Assembly: GCA_004026145.2 (NCBI GenBank) | Contig: CP034993.1 | Span: 9,800,050-9,864,049, forward strand | Origin: Takifugu bimaculatus | Lineage: Eukaryota > Chordata > Actinopteri > Tetraodontiformes > Tetraodontidae | Direction of reading: 5' to 3' | DNA length: 64,000 nucleotides | Shown here: positions 10,658 to 22,257 of the stretch, piece by piece | How positions within the stretch are numbered: position 1 is the first letter of the stretch | Layout: every line of letters begins with the position of its first letter | Position numbers and translations under genes: made by a program | Notes under the pieces: model-generated | What the model saw: only the letters and a program-made list of their open reading frames with translations | What the model was told of the DNA's origin: nothing | Databases searched by the model: none

Positions 10658-12644
10658 CCTGAGATAAACTGACAAAACAACCCTGAAATACTCCGATAGC
10701 CATTTGGCTTTGTTTGTACTTAGTCTGAGATGTCCCACGGAAGAGTGAGCTAATATGCTGCGGGAAGTTGTGCAATACCTCGCTATTGATCCGGAGGGCC
10801 AAGAATCCCACTAGCAGATTTTTAAATGTCAGCCCTTAATTTCCTTCACCGTCCTTCAGTGAAAAAGATTTATTCAAAGCAACGCCGCTTCAGAAGATAT
10901 CAGATCATAGCGTTGACAGTCTTTTAAAAAAGGCTTTTGTTTGGGTTTCGGCATCGGCAGCTTTTCGCCACAGTTTTTCTCTCAATCAAGGAAGCAGTAG
11001 CTGCGATGGCCGACCAGTTCAAAGGCAATCTCTGCCTTCCATTGTGAAATGATGTGCAACTGGAATAGCTTCAATTCGGGCTTCGCCTGAGTGGCACCAG
11101 TGGCCTCAACACACAAGAATCACACTCGTGCACAAAAAACAAAAAAAGAAAACACTTAAACCTTTTATTAAGAATGAATATCTGAGAATTCAATCAACAA
11201 ACCAGCTGTGAAACCCTGTAGCTAAAGATCATTTCACCCTTTGAAGGAACCTTTTTCAAATCTCCAAGGCACATCCTGCTATAAAAGCACAGATAGTGTG
11301 ATTGGAATAACTGAGATCCACATACGTGGGTTGTGATATGCTTGTGTTCCTGCGTGCACTGTGTCTTTTAGTGCTCATATTGATACAAATCATGCACAAG
11401 AATTTCTGTGTTACTGCCAGAAAGCTCCCTGAAAAATGTCAACTTACATTCTTTAAACCTAAATACATGTTTACGACTGTGAAGCACAGGCTGTTATAAT
11501 TATAAACATGCAGGTCTGGACAGAATGAATAGAAGCCGTAAGCATCCTGATCTGCAGCATCTGTACAAATTACAGATCTTTTAGGGATTGTATATATTTA
11601 TTTCATGAAGTAATCATCCCATTTGGTGTTCATTTGTTTGTTTCTTGAAAATCTACCCATTTACCGTCCAGGAGCTGGTTTGAGTCTAAATCGTCTAAAT
11701 CCTGACCTGGATCCAAGTGTGGACACATCCTCGGGACATGTTTGGATTAAGTCTTAATAACAAGCGTAATCCTCACACATGTAAAAGGTTTGTTTTTGTT
11801 GGTGTGGGTGGAGGCTATAGTGACTAGGAGGTGTGTAGACGATGGGCTGTAATTCCTTCCTGTGCTCCAGCAGCAGCCCTGCCGCTGCCACAGATGCTCA
11901 CCGAGGGATGAACAGAGCGGCAGTAACGGCCAACTGCTCCTTCTCTTCCTCTCCATGAGCACATTCGTCTCCTCACCTTGTTGTTCTCACCACTTCTGCT
12001 TTAAACATGGAAGAGTTAATTTGCACATTCTGCAGGCAGCATCCCTTCCTATTTATCTTTCTTCTTGTTTCCCCCCCTCTCTCCTTCTTTCAGACAGGGC
12101 TGTGCTGTCAGGCTCTTTCAGAGCGCTGGGGTTGTCACGAGTGATGGATGACTATCAACCTTCTGCTGTCTTCCACTACGCTCCTGGGAGATTTACAGGC
12201 TCGCTGACTACCAGGCATGAAAACCAATCTCTCTTTCTCATTCTTCCCTCCCATCCTCCATCCATACCTCCCTCGTTCCTTCAATCTTGCTTCCAGAATT
12301 TCTACATCTCCTCTGTTACCCAAAAAACTTCTATAATCGAGAGATGTGTGCAGAACAATATTGAAATTTGTGTGTGGACACGGGGAAATAATTGCTCCTC
12401 TCGGGGGTTATTGTGGAAGTGTCAGAGGGGATAGCGTCGTCACGGTGATGTGCTGCTCACCTTGACATTTATGTTCCTGATGGTGGTGGCTCTTTTGACA
12501 CTGAAGAACAAGTGCTGACAGTTTGTTCCCTGATATGGAGTCCATTAATATTGCAGCAGTAGTCTTGTATATAAATGTTTGGAAGCTTTAGATTAAAGAA
12601 AATATATTTTAGTCTTGGTACTATTTGGATTTTACTGAGAATAT

Positions 12645-13001
12645 ACTACTAATACTACTACTACAACAACAACTACTACAACTACTACTTCAACTACTAC
12701 TACAACTACTACTACTTCAACTACTACAACTACTACTTCAACTACTACTACAACTACTACTTCAACTACTACTTCAACTACTACTACAACTACTACTTCA
12801 ACTACTACTTTAACTACTACTACTACTACTACTACTTCAACTACTACTTCAACTACTACTACAACTACTACTTCAACTACTACTTCAACTACTACTACAA
12901 CTACTACTACTACTACAACTACTACTACAACTACTACTACAACTACTACTACTATTACAACTACTACTTCAACTACTACTATTACTACTACTAATAATAA
13001 T
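12645..13001. repeat. 12-mer-based ACT/ACA/TTC tandem repeat, copy A
   Basis: 357 bp composed almost wholly of the trinucleotide ACT with regularly spaced variants. The higher-order unit is about 12 bp and alternates between ACTACTACTTCA and ACTACTACTACA forms, with an ATT-rich end. The plus-strand Leu/Gln-only frame is a consequence of the repeat. Copy B has the same ends but a rearranged interior, so the array gains and loses units. Confidence 0.95.
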
Positions 13002-13144
13002 AGGCTGGAGACTATCTGTTCAGTCCAGTGACAATTTCTTTTTACATTTTGAAATCATCTATGAATTAGAAAATAAAGGGTCTTAAAATTATACTGGCGT
13101 TTTGTTCAGCAGCCTCCGTTGAAAACCCGTCTGGGAAAAGCCAT

Positions 13145-13152
13145 ATTTGCAT
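13145..13152 (+). promoter_or_regulatory. octamer (POU) motif
   Basis: ATTTGCAT is an exact POU/octamer site, followed at once by a near repeat (CATTTGCAATTC). The pair is also present in copy B at about 37432. Motif only. Confidence 0.25.
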
Positions 13153-14086
13153 TCATTTGCAATTCCAGGATAGGGACCATGCTGACTAGTGAGGCATATG
13201 TGCACACAGTGCTGACTGTACACTTCCAGAAGGCGCTAAAAGGCATAAATGATATGTAAATGTTATTTAGATTACCATCTAATGGAGTACAATAGAGCGC
13301 CATGTCACACTTTATCAAATATTTGGATTAGAAAATGGAGCCCCACCCCCTAACCGGGCTGCATAATGAGCATGTGTCTCTGTTGGTGGGTATGACTCCA
13401 CACGCGCGCAGGTGATCTTGACTCCATAATGATCCCTGGCCCTGTCAACAGTAACACTCCAGTTCATTGCTGAAAGATGTAAACACATGAACAATGCTTT
13501 CATTGACATTTGGCGGGCTCATTAAAATCAGATCACACCTCTCGAGGACAGCTTGAACAGAATTGTTGTTTTCCTTGTGCTTAGACATGGCGCGATGCTT
13601 AACCTTTGATTAGATGGGCTTTGCTTGCTTTGTTGCTATCATGTCCTGAATGACAAGGCGGGGCTGTCACCAGTTTCAGCTAAATGACAGCTACTGGTTT
13701 GAGATTAGATGGGATTCCATGTGTCTTGAGAAAGCAGGGAAATGTACCATCATGAAAATAACATGGATAGCTTGGAAAAGAAAAATCATGAGCTTACGCA
13801 AAGTCAAAGCAGTGTTGGGTGTGAAGGCTTACAATAGACCAAAAGCTATCTTTATGGCTACGCTCAAGTCAAGTCGGGCGTCAGAGTCAATATGGTATTT
13901 TTGTTTTCTTGTGAAATCTGCATTAATTAGAAACAGCAACCCTCCCCCGATGAAGCACCTCAAAACTGCCAGAAGCCACAGGGCGAAAAATGAGTCATTT
14001 TCAGATGAATAATGGATCTGTGTCTGCAGGAAGAGAAGAGGAATCACAGCAGTGTACTGTAAGTCATTGTAAGTGTCCATGTGGAA

Positions 14087-14087
<1 letters not shown>

Positions 14088-14132
<45 letters not shown>

Positions 14133-14151
14133 GTGTGTGTGTGTGTGTGTG
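14088..14151. repeat. (TG)n microsatellite, copy A
   Basis: 64 bp of TG with one TGCG interruption, followed by CAGGAGGAGTC. Copy B is 4 bp longer. The 186-codon minus-strand frame at 13829-14389 reads through this tract and is rejected as a gene. Confidence 0.95.
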
Positions 14152-14352
14152 CAGGAGGAGTCTGAGTGTGTGAGTCTATAAATATGTCCTTGTTGGTCAT
14201 TTCACTTGACCAGCATGTCCCAGTGCGCCACCACTGACGCTCCCTCTGTCTTTTCCCCCCATATATTGGTGCCACAGCCACCATGCAGACGTGAGACTGA
14301 GCTGGCGTGGGGACAGGCAGAGCAATAAAATCATAAATAAACAGGAGCGTTT

Positions 14353-14363
14353 GGGGGGGGGGG
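14353..14363 (+). repeat. G11 homopolymer, copy A
   Basis: Eleven consecutive G; twelve in copy B at 38642-38653. Such runs are error-prone in assemblies. Confidence 0.9.
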
Positions 14364-14419
14364 TGTTTTGCCACAGTAACTGCTGCCATTTGACCCCAGG
14401 CGGTCTGCGGAGGGCAAGC

Positions 14420-14565
14420 ATGATAGATCTGCCCTTCTCTGTCCTACAGCTGTTCACACATCAACAGCAGAAGTTCCAATTAAAATGTTCAAGTGGCGGC
14501 ATCTTTATCGCTGCTGACACTCCAGAGGCCCATGTGTCACTTCAGGCCTGGATAAGCTGATGAAG
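14420..14565. promoter_or_regulatory. candidate conserved non-coding element
   Basis: A unique block containing TTCCAATTAAAATGTTC and a stretch of mixed composition with no A/B differences that I see. A pyrimidine-AG precedes 14450, but the open frame that follows ends after about 36 codons with no donor site, so an exon is not supported. Counterpart at about 38710-38855. Confidence 0.15.
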
Positions 14566-14767
14566 GAGACTTGTTGAAGAGTGAGAGGAGGTAGGGAGGT
14601 TAATGAGAGTCCAGTACTGCTGGCAGTCTATATTCTCAGCCTCCTGCGCTCCACACTGTTGCCACGGGCTGTCATTCTGACACACTCTGATATAACACAT
14701 TCAAGCTAATTTGAAGTCTTGCTGAAAACAGAGAACAAAACATGAGGTCAAAAGGGGAAGAAGACTC

Positions 14768-14798
<31 letters not shown>

Positions 14799-14808
14799 GT
14801 GTGTGTGT
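14768..14808. repeat. (GT)n microsatellite, copy A
   Basis: 41 bp with one GTGC step. Copy C begins 86 bp downstream of this position in unit coordinates, so this tract may be linked to the contig break. Confidence 0.94.
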
Positions 14809-16626
14809 TTAGGACCAATTTCACAGCAGCTACATGACTGGGGGAGGATGTATGGTAGGTTGAAGGACACCAAGACTCATCGTTGACAGCTTTGCTGTTT
14901 CAGCAGAAATGATGACAAAGGTCAATGTTGGAAATGTGCTGGTGGGTCCATGAGGGTCCTCACCCCGCAGCCTTGCAAGACCTATATTTAGTTCGCCCCA
15001 GAAGAATATCAATCACTTCCTGCCCTCCACAACTGCCATTTTTACAGTCAGTCAATTTGCCAGATATTTGCTCATGCAGACTTGAGAGCGCACACGACTA
15101 TATGTGCTCATTTCTGCACAGTCAATTCAGACCTGATGATCTATAGATTTCACCGCAGCCTTGACCTTTCACCCAAGAGCACCAACACTTAATTACTTTA
15201 TCTTGTGGGCTTTCTGGGTCAGAGCATGTGTAGTGTCTAAGACATTAGGTGACAGTATTCTTTATTTTTAATCGTGCAAAAAGAAAGAAACCTACAGTGG
15301 ATCATTGTTGAGACAGATCTTCCCACTTCCATGTCTCCTGCATTCACCAGGAGCACTCCTCAGTAACTCCTCTGATTGGTTGGATGACCTAACGGATCCT
15401 CTTTAGATCAATTTCCCATATAGAAGCTAAATATGATATCTAGAATAACAGTACTGCCCTAATGCATCTCCAAAGCCTAAAACATGGTACATTTTAGCGC
15501 TTCCTCTTATCATGGGGTATTTTTCAGCATTCTTAAACCTCTGGATACGTGCTTCGATAGGTCAAGAGCATTTTCTGGGTGACTCTGCGACTGAGTGGCT
15601 GTAAAAAGGCAATCTCCTCTGCATGTAGCTCATCAACACACACACACAGGTTTACATACAAGCATGAACGTACATGCCTCCTTCCAACTGAGACCATTAA
15701 AATGGGGCAAAGCATTTTATTACAGTGACTATGCTTTCTGTAAGACACAACTATTTGTTGCATTATGTGTCTGCAAATGATGAAAAAGGATCTAAATTGA
15801 CAAAGCAGCTACGCTACAGATGAGCACAGGCGAGAAAATAAAGAAAGGAAAAGTAATAGGAGAGTGGCTCAGAGTCACAGGATGAACAATGACATAAATA
15901 TCCTAATGGTTTGGGAGGAAACGCTGTGGCCATTTCCACAAGGAATCGCTATCACTCTCATAGAGAGGAGGGAAAAGACAGAACGCTGCCCACAATCTAT
16001 CAGATGCATGATGGATTTAAAATGTGGGGTAACCTCTAAAACATCACACGTAACAAAAAGTGATAGTTTTCCCTCAGTTGACTGATTACAGTCTGATAAG
16101 CATAGAAAACACCACACCCATCATCGACTGGCAGCAAAACAGATCAATACAGCCCCACCAGCACACACCAGATAAAGTAACACACATCTGAACAAAAAAG
16201 CATGCTTTAATCCAAGAAATGCTACCAATCATACCAACATCAGAAGCAGCCAAGTAAACACAGGAAACTTTAAACTAGTTAACAGAACGAAGAAAGATTT
16301 GATCAGGAATCTTTTTATCGATGCTTGATTAATGCATGACCCTGTTCTTTGTGAGACAAAATTATGCTTCAGTTCTGTCCGCTCAGCCAAGATTTGTTCA
16401 AAAATTCTGATTTATTAAGTGTCTTTGGGCAACAGAAAATGGTAACCTTGGTCAAGTGAAAGATCCTGACAGATCAATCATCTTGAATTTTTCAAAGACA
16501 TCAGATAGAATATCTGATAAAAAATTCTGCCTCTGCTGGTGTCATGGGCGAGGATTTAAAAAAATATATATTCCCACTGAGACAATGAGACCATACGGGA
16601 CACTCAGTCAAGCTCTAAATCCCTGT

Positions 16627-16649
16627 GAATTGGTGCAAGTCACCAATTC
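16627..16649. other. 9-bp perfect hairpin
   Basis: GAATTGGTG and CACCAATTC are perfect complements around CAAGT, and a one-base bulge allows two more pairs. Present in all three copies (about 40932 in B and 59691 in C). Small, so chance cannot be excluded. Confidence 0.5.
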
Positions 16650-19562
16650 CACCTCGAAAGCTTTGGCAGGAATGGGATTCATATGACTGAGGCCACTGGC
16701 TTCACCCCTGAGCCCCAGGAAGAAAAGGTGGTCTACAAAGACCGGTGGCAAAATGGACCTCGGCTTGATTAAATGGTCACTGAGTCAGAAAGCAGCACTG
16801 ATGTGATCTGTGACCTTGTACTGCCCTGGAAAAAAACTTTTTTAAAGAAATGATTAAATGAAAGCACCTTCAAAAGGAGCCTGGAGGGGCCAGAGAGAAG
16901 TGGATGGACTGGTGGGAGGGTACAAGGTCCCCACTTAGCAGGAACACTGAAGGAGGGGAAATGGGTTTGAGTGGAGGTGAAAGTAGGCTCAGACCCAATA
17001 ACCACTGGTAAAAAAGTAGAAATCAAGGAGAAAAAGAGAAGAGGGCGAGACAGAGGTTGTAGCCCAGGGACGCAGGACGTGGAGAGGAACAACCTAAACA
17101 CCGTCTCCTTAAACCCTTCACTTTCCATCCTTGCCAAACATTTCCGGAGGTTTCATGAGGCCTCTCCTGGGAGCAAACATATCTGAGATTCAATTAAAGG
17201 AAAAGACCTCACACTCTCACGCTCCACTGCAGATGAGTGCTGACTAAACAAAAGGAATGGACGCAAACTCACGCAGATGCAGAGCAGGATGGAAGCCTGT
17301 CAGATCCCTCAGAAGCAAAGATACTCGAAAAAAAAAAAAGATTCGATCTGAAAACTAACTTGTAAGATCAACTGTTTCATTTTACCAATTATGAGAAGTG
17401 TGCAAAGGCCTCCGAGGTCAACACGCGGTGGTCACAAAGCAAAGTAATGCTGCATTTACTGCAGCGACGTATGTCACTGTCAGTTTGAATATATGCTCCT
17501 GTCTGTGAGGGAGGGTATACACCCGCACCCCTCAAAGCTGCTGCACATAAAGATCACCTCAAAAAGACAAGTAAAATGAAGTCGTTTAAAAAGGGCTACT
17601 TTTTTATCATGTGAAAACGTGACTCTTTATCATTTGAAACACATCAAGGGTGTTTGTGCAATTCCTCGCACTGCCAGAGGGGGGAGAAGGACGTGTTTCC
17701 GCAGCTTTTCCCCTCCTCTGCCTCTCCCCTTAAACATATGAAATCATTAAATCCTCCTAATGGGGTGTTGGTTACTGCAGTTGCCACTTATTTAAGGCCA
17801 AGGCTGAGGATTTCAGAGAAATGGACCGTTTCAATCAGAGGTCCTGTAATCACACAGACGTTTTTACAGCAATCAGCGGGACAGAGGAGGTGGCTGGGAA
17901 AGCAAGGACATTGCCGTCTCTGAAGGAGAGGCACTCAAATCATGCCTCCATAAAGGCCTGATTAAAAGAAATTTAGTGTCACGCAGCCATGACACAACAA
18001 AACACAGGGAGAAAAAAGAAGAGAAGAGAGCTGAGATGTTAGAATGTTTTGTCTCTGAAGGATTATCCTGACAATTTCTCTGCTCGAACCATAATCCATC
18101 CATATCAGTCGTCACGTTCAAAGGGGTAAAATTGGAACGTACTTTAAGACGACTAAATGGAGAGTTTGTTAAATGGAAAGCTTTAAGACCAAAGAGAGGC
18201 ACGCAGGAGGCAAAGCAAAGTGAGCTTTAAGTGTCTTTGTCTCCCTGACTGAGTGAGCCGTCGCTGCAGAGAATACCTCTGAGGATATTTGAGCTGCTTT
18301 GTTGCAAATTAGGCTTCTGTTCTGAGCCATTTCCCCTCAAAATATCAGAGAAACCTCAAAAGCATCGATGATTATTCCAGGTTGGGAAAAGGGAGACAGA
18401 CAAGATTTCCCTGGCAGTTGGAGACAGATGCCATATACTGTATATGTCTGAATCAGAACAGGGTTTTTACAGTAACTACATTAGTGAGAGGTTGAAAGAG
18501 CGGTGGAACTAGAAGAGTTTATGAAATTACACAGCTCCTGCTTCCAGGACCAAATATAAAATATTCTATTTTTACTGTACATATGCTATATCAGGACACA
18601 CCATAAATGATATAAGGAGTCAGCAGCTGAGGAGTCCCACCCTGTTTACGCCAATTGACCGTTCTCAAAAAATGAGTGTAGGATTTTTACACGGATAATT
18701 CTGATTGGTTGCTCAGGACTGACACATTAAGGACGGGAGCTACAGCGCAGCAGTCATTATGCGTGGTGACAAATGACTCGCAGTGTTATAGCAGGAAATT
18801 CCATGGTTGCTTTTGCCAAACTTTACTATCACTTTAATTATTGTCTCCGTTTTTAAATAATGATCTCAGTAAGTCTGTTTCCCTGTTATCTGGTTAGGGT
18901 TCGGGTTAGTGCTACACTAAGTGCAACCATGTGTGTTCCCCTCTAAACCTCTGAACGGTTATTTTACACATTAGTACAGTGGCTACAATCTCTGTTAAGA
19001 CCCTGACAAAGGCGTGAAGCTGGGACAAGCTGCTTCCAGGACGATGACAAAGACAGTGAAGGCAGCGTTGTACCACACTGATGAAAGCGGAAGTCCGGAG
19101 GTGGACGATCACATACAAAACATACAGCCTGGCTCCTGAGGAAGCCGAGAGAGTGGCATCAGGGGAGCAGAGGTACGGGAGGATGGAAGGTGACTTTCAT
19201 GCGCAGCGGCGGCCTGACACAGGCAGTCCTTGTTAGCAGAAGTCTCATGCTAACAGCGTCCACGTACAACTCCTTTAGAAGCATTTTCTGGCAGTCTCAC
19301 TGTCTGTCGGTCTGTCTGGAGCCTGTTCTGGGCCAGCTAGCAGCCAGATATCATTATCTCCTTGACTCAGGGCAGAGTAATCTCTCTGCCTGCTCCTGCT
19401 TTATTGAGTTGGATAAATATAATATGTGACTCACAGCCATTATCTACTACAGAACAGCCCTATTTATCCAGCAGGCAGAAGCCTTTGGTGCATTTAAACT
19501 GGCCTCCCTCTCTTTGATGGAACTACACTCAAGTGATGGAAGCCTTTGAACAGTCATTCATG

Positions 19563-19604
19563 GGATTCGAACCAGTGGAGAAATCAGCACCACCAATTGA
19601 ATCT
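19563..19604 (-). mobile_element. probable tRNA-derived SINE relic (B box), copy A
   Basis: On the minus strand, 19573-19563 reads GGTTCGAATCC, an exact Pol III B box (tRNA T-arm core). About 19 nt upstream, 19604-19593 reads AGATTCAATTGG, which matches 6 of 8 informative positions of the A-box consensus. The A-B spacing is shorter than in a complete tRNA and the T-stem does not pair well, so this is not a functional tRNA. The best reading is a decayed tRNA-derived SINE head; a chance match is the alternative. Confidence 0.3.
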
Positions 19605-20978
19605 TTCATGTATACAAACCGGGTGAAACTGAACATTCAGCCCATGGTTGTTAGTGCCAACCAAAATGCCAGGGAGAAAAAAAAAAATTTGACTGATTCA
19701 CAGTTTCAACAAAAGCTTTACCTTTCCAAAATTAAGATGGATGAAACGTATATCGCTCAGCTGTAGTATGACTGTACGCATCAGTCAATATGCTAGCTAA
19801 CATGTCATAGTGGGGAGAAAAAGGCAGAGAGAGGGGTGACAGAAAGGCTACCCTCTCTTGTCTCGGTCTCTCTGAGGGGTTGGCAGGCAGAGAAATAGAT
19901 CACTGGTCCATGACAGTTCAGTATGACCCCACGCTATCACGCAGTATGCTGTCTGTGGAATAAGCTCCTTGATGCAAGTCGTTTCCAGACCATCCACAGC
20001 CCAGCTATTTAACTGCAAACCTCCACTTCTCTGCTGATAGATTCACATACATTTCCTCCGCTGACATCCGTGCACCGTCCTTGACTGCTCTTAATGTTAA
20101 TGAGAGGATATTACATTGAGGAGTTATTTCAGAGACTTAATCACAGGACAGTGCAGTGTGCGTGTGAGAGGGGTTCGCCGGCCGTGTGAAGGACTTGCCC
20201 GCCTTCTGCTGAATTTATGTTGAGACGGGCTCCAGTCCAACTGCCTGCCTGTCCCTGAACCAGCATAAGCAGGTCAAGACACGGAATGAATGCAATGAAT
20301 AATTGTTTTAGTTGAAAGATTTAGGGGGATGAGGATGAGACTGAAGGCTTGGGCCCTGGCGATATGTTGTTCTCAGCACACATGTGACTGCCATCAGTCA
20401 GTGGGGATTATCACAAAAACCTTCTTCTCTATTTTCTGTAATTCTCATTTGCTTCATTACATGCCTCCTACTGCATTCGTCCCTCTTAGAATCATCCACT
20501 ATCAGCCATTTCTAAATAACACCAATATTAACATTCTTTCAGATAAATACATTCTAGAAAAGAATACTTTGCATGTCTTAATGATAGAACTCAATATACC
20601 CAGGTAATGAGTGCAAATGTGCATTTCACTAATGAAACTGTGATTGATTTGTATCATCTGGCTAATCTCTGTGTGCAGTTTTGCAAAGTTTAAGCAAGTC
20701 AGTAAAAGTCAAATGAAAGAGAGAATGAGATGAAAGTGGAGGAAAAAAAAAAGAAACAGCGTCTCCTTTTCAAATGTCCCCGCTGTCAGTGCAATGCATT
20801 ACAGGGATACAAAGCAAGCCATTACAGCTTAGCATTTGTTGAATCTTCGAGTGGCCAAATAGTGACAGGTCTATTTCTCAACCGTTACTGAGAGAAGCAG
20901 GCAGAGCAGAGGACACCTAATTACCCAGCATTGTGAGGCACAATAAAACTCTTGATAAGGGAAGCAACCCAACACACA

Positions 20979-21045
20979 CTCTCTCTCTCTCTCTCTCCCT
21001 TTCCTTCAGTGCGTGTGTGTGTGTGCGTGTGTGTGTGTGTGTGTG
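20979..21045. repeat. (CT)n ... (GT)n compound microsatellites, copy A
   Basis: A CT run at 20979-20997 and a GT run at 21010-21045, 12 bp apart. Copy B has a shorter CT run with a CA break. Confidence 0.93.
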
Positions 21046-21275
21046 AGGGCATGTGCATATGGTCAGTTAACATTCCTTTCATACAAGGCACTAAACACTG
21101 TGGAATTCTTTTGTTTTTCACTTTTAAAACATTGTAAATAATGAGAAAAAGGTGTAGCGTTCACTTCAGTACTACAGATAATTACTTTCATGTTAACAAA
21201 TGTACTAAATCTTCAGTATGCGTGCTTAGAATGCTCTTCTTTGGTATTTGAAATATCTCTGATGTGGATTCTATT

Positions 21276-21287
21276 GCCCCCTGCTGG
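21276..21287 (-). promoter_or_regulatory. CTCF-type binding motif, copy A
   Basis: The minus strand reads CCAGCAGGGGGC, an exact match to the core of the vertebrate CTCF motif. The orientation is therefore minus. The flanks are unique sequence and copy B is identical. Binding depends on more than the core, and similar strings occur inside some repeats. Confidence 0.4.
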
Positions 21288-22222
21288 CTCGGCATACATG
21301 TGCTCGTCCATGAGGCGTGGATATTTGCCAAACAAGAACAAACATCAATTATTTTTTCTTTTCTTTTTTTTGCAGAAGTTGTACTATATGTTCCGAAGAT
21401 AGGCGGGAGAGGAAGAATGAAAATGAAAAACAAAGTTAAACTGCTAAAACCTTCTGATGAAATAAAATTAAGCCATTTAACCAACCTAATGCATTAGAGT
21501 TTACAACTGTCCATCTTACTTAAATGTATGGCAAGCTCACAAATAGGTTTAAGTGTCACATACTTTATTATATGAGATAATCAACACCAGTCTAAACCTC
21601 AGATAAACAGAAGAAGAGAAGAGTTTTATTTATTCTTCTTTCATTATACAGCTGACATCATGTCATGTTATGGCACCACATTATCTTCTTTGTGAAGACC
21701 ATAAAATTCATACTTTGACTGAATAAATGACTTGTTTACATCTGGTAACTAGTCTACGTTGCTTTCATGTCTTCCATCATTTAGCTCTGTAATAAAGTAA
21801 AGACGTATGAGGCCATGGAGACTGCTAAACACAGACTAATAAGACACAGATCAGAAAGAAGAACACGTGTCAAGTTCCTCAAAGAACAGTGTAAGGTATC
21901 CTCCCTGGTGTACGATAAAAACCTACTCAGAGTAGACCGGCCTGTATGGGAGCTGTAGGGTTGATGAAACCAGGAACAGATAAATGCCTGCTTGTGCATA
22001 CACATGCAGGACTTACATATACACTCACCCTTAAGCTACTGGAAAACAAATACCTCCTAAAACCAGCTCTTTGTACGTCCTCTGTTCTTCAGAAGGATGT
22101 CTTGTCCTCTGTCTCCAGGTCCATAAAAACCTTCCTCCTTTCGCACCACAATACTGACTTATTGCCTGCTTTAATAAAGGAACTAGCTGCTGATGTTGAC
22201 TGACAAATGGAGCAACTAGCTA

Positions 22223-22257
22223 TGTGTGCGTGTGTGTGTGTGTATGTGTGTGTGTGA
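22223..22257. repeat. (TG)n microsatellite, copy A
   Basis: TG units with TGCG and TGTA steps; about the same length in copy B (46519-46552). Confidence 0.92.

Noticed and set aside
11862..12434. 190-codon plus-strand frame with an exon-like segment after a pyrimidine tract and AG at about 12061-12093
   Set aside because: The acceptor-like tract is good, but no matching donor follows, the protein is unfamiliar, and copy B shifts frame by a one-base A-run change at about 36500. Coding use is not supported.
12625..12813. Leu/Gln-only reading frame
   Set aside because: Pure translation of the ACT/ACA tandem repeat.
13829..14389. 186-codon minus-strand frame
   Set aside because: Its middle is a Thr-His run translated from the (TG)n microsatellite, and copy B breaks it elsewhere.
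18892..18910. telomere-like GGTTAGGGTT string
   Set aside because: Only two to three units, interrupted by TCGGG in A and C and intact only in B. Too short to call an interstitial telomeric site.
19533..19766. 77-codon frame present in A and C
   Set aside because: Copy B breaks it in the A/T homopolymer near 43981-43992. It also overlaps the minus-strand SINE-like B box. Non-coding is the simpler reading.
21350..21405. polypyrimidine tract and CAG resembling a 3' splice site
   Set aside because: The frame after it reaches a stop within a few codons and no transcript evidence is available. T-rich runs before AG are common by chance.
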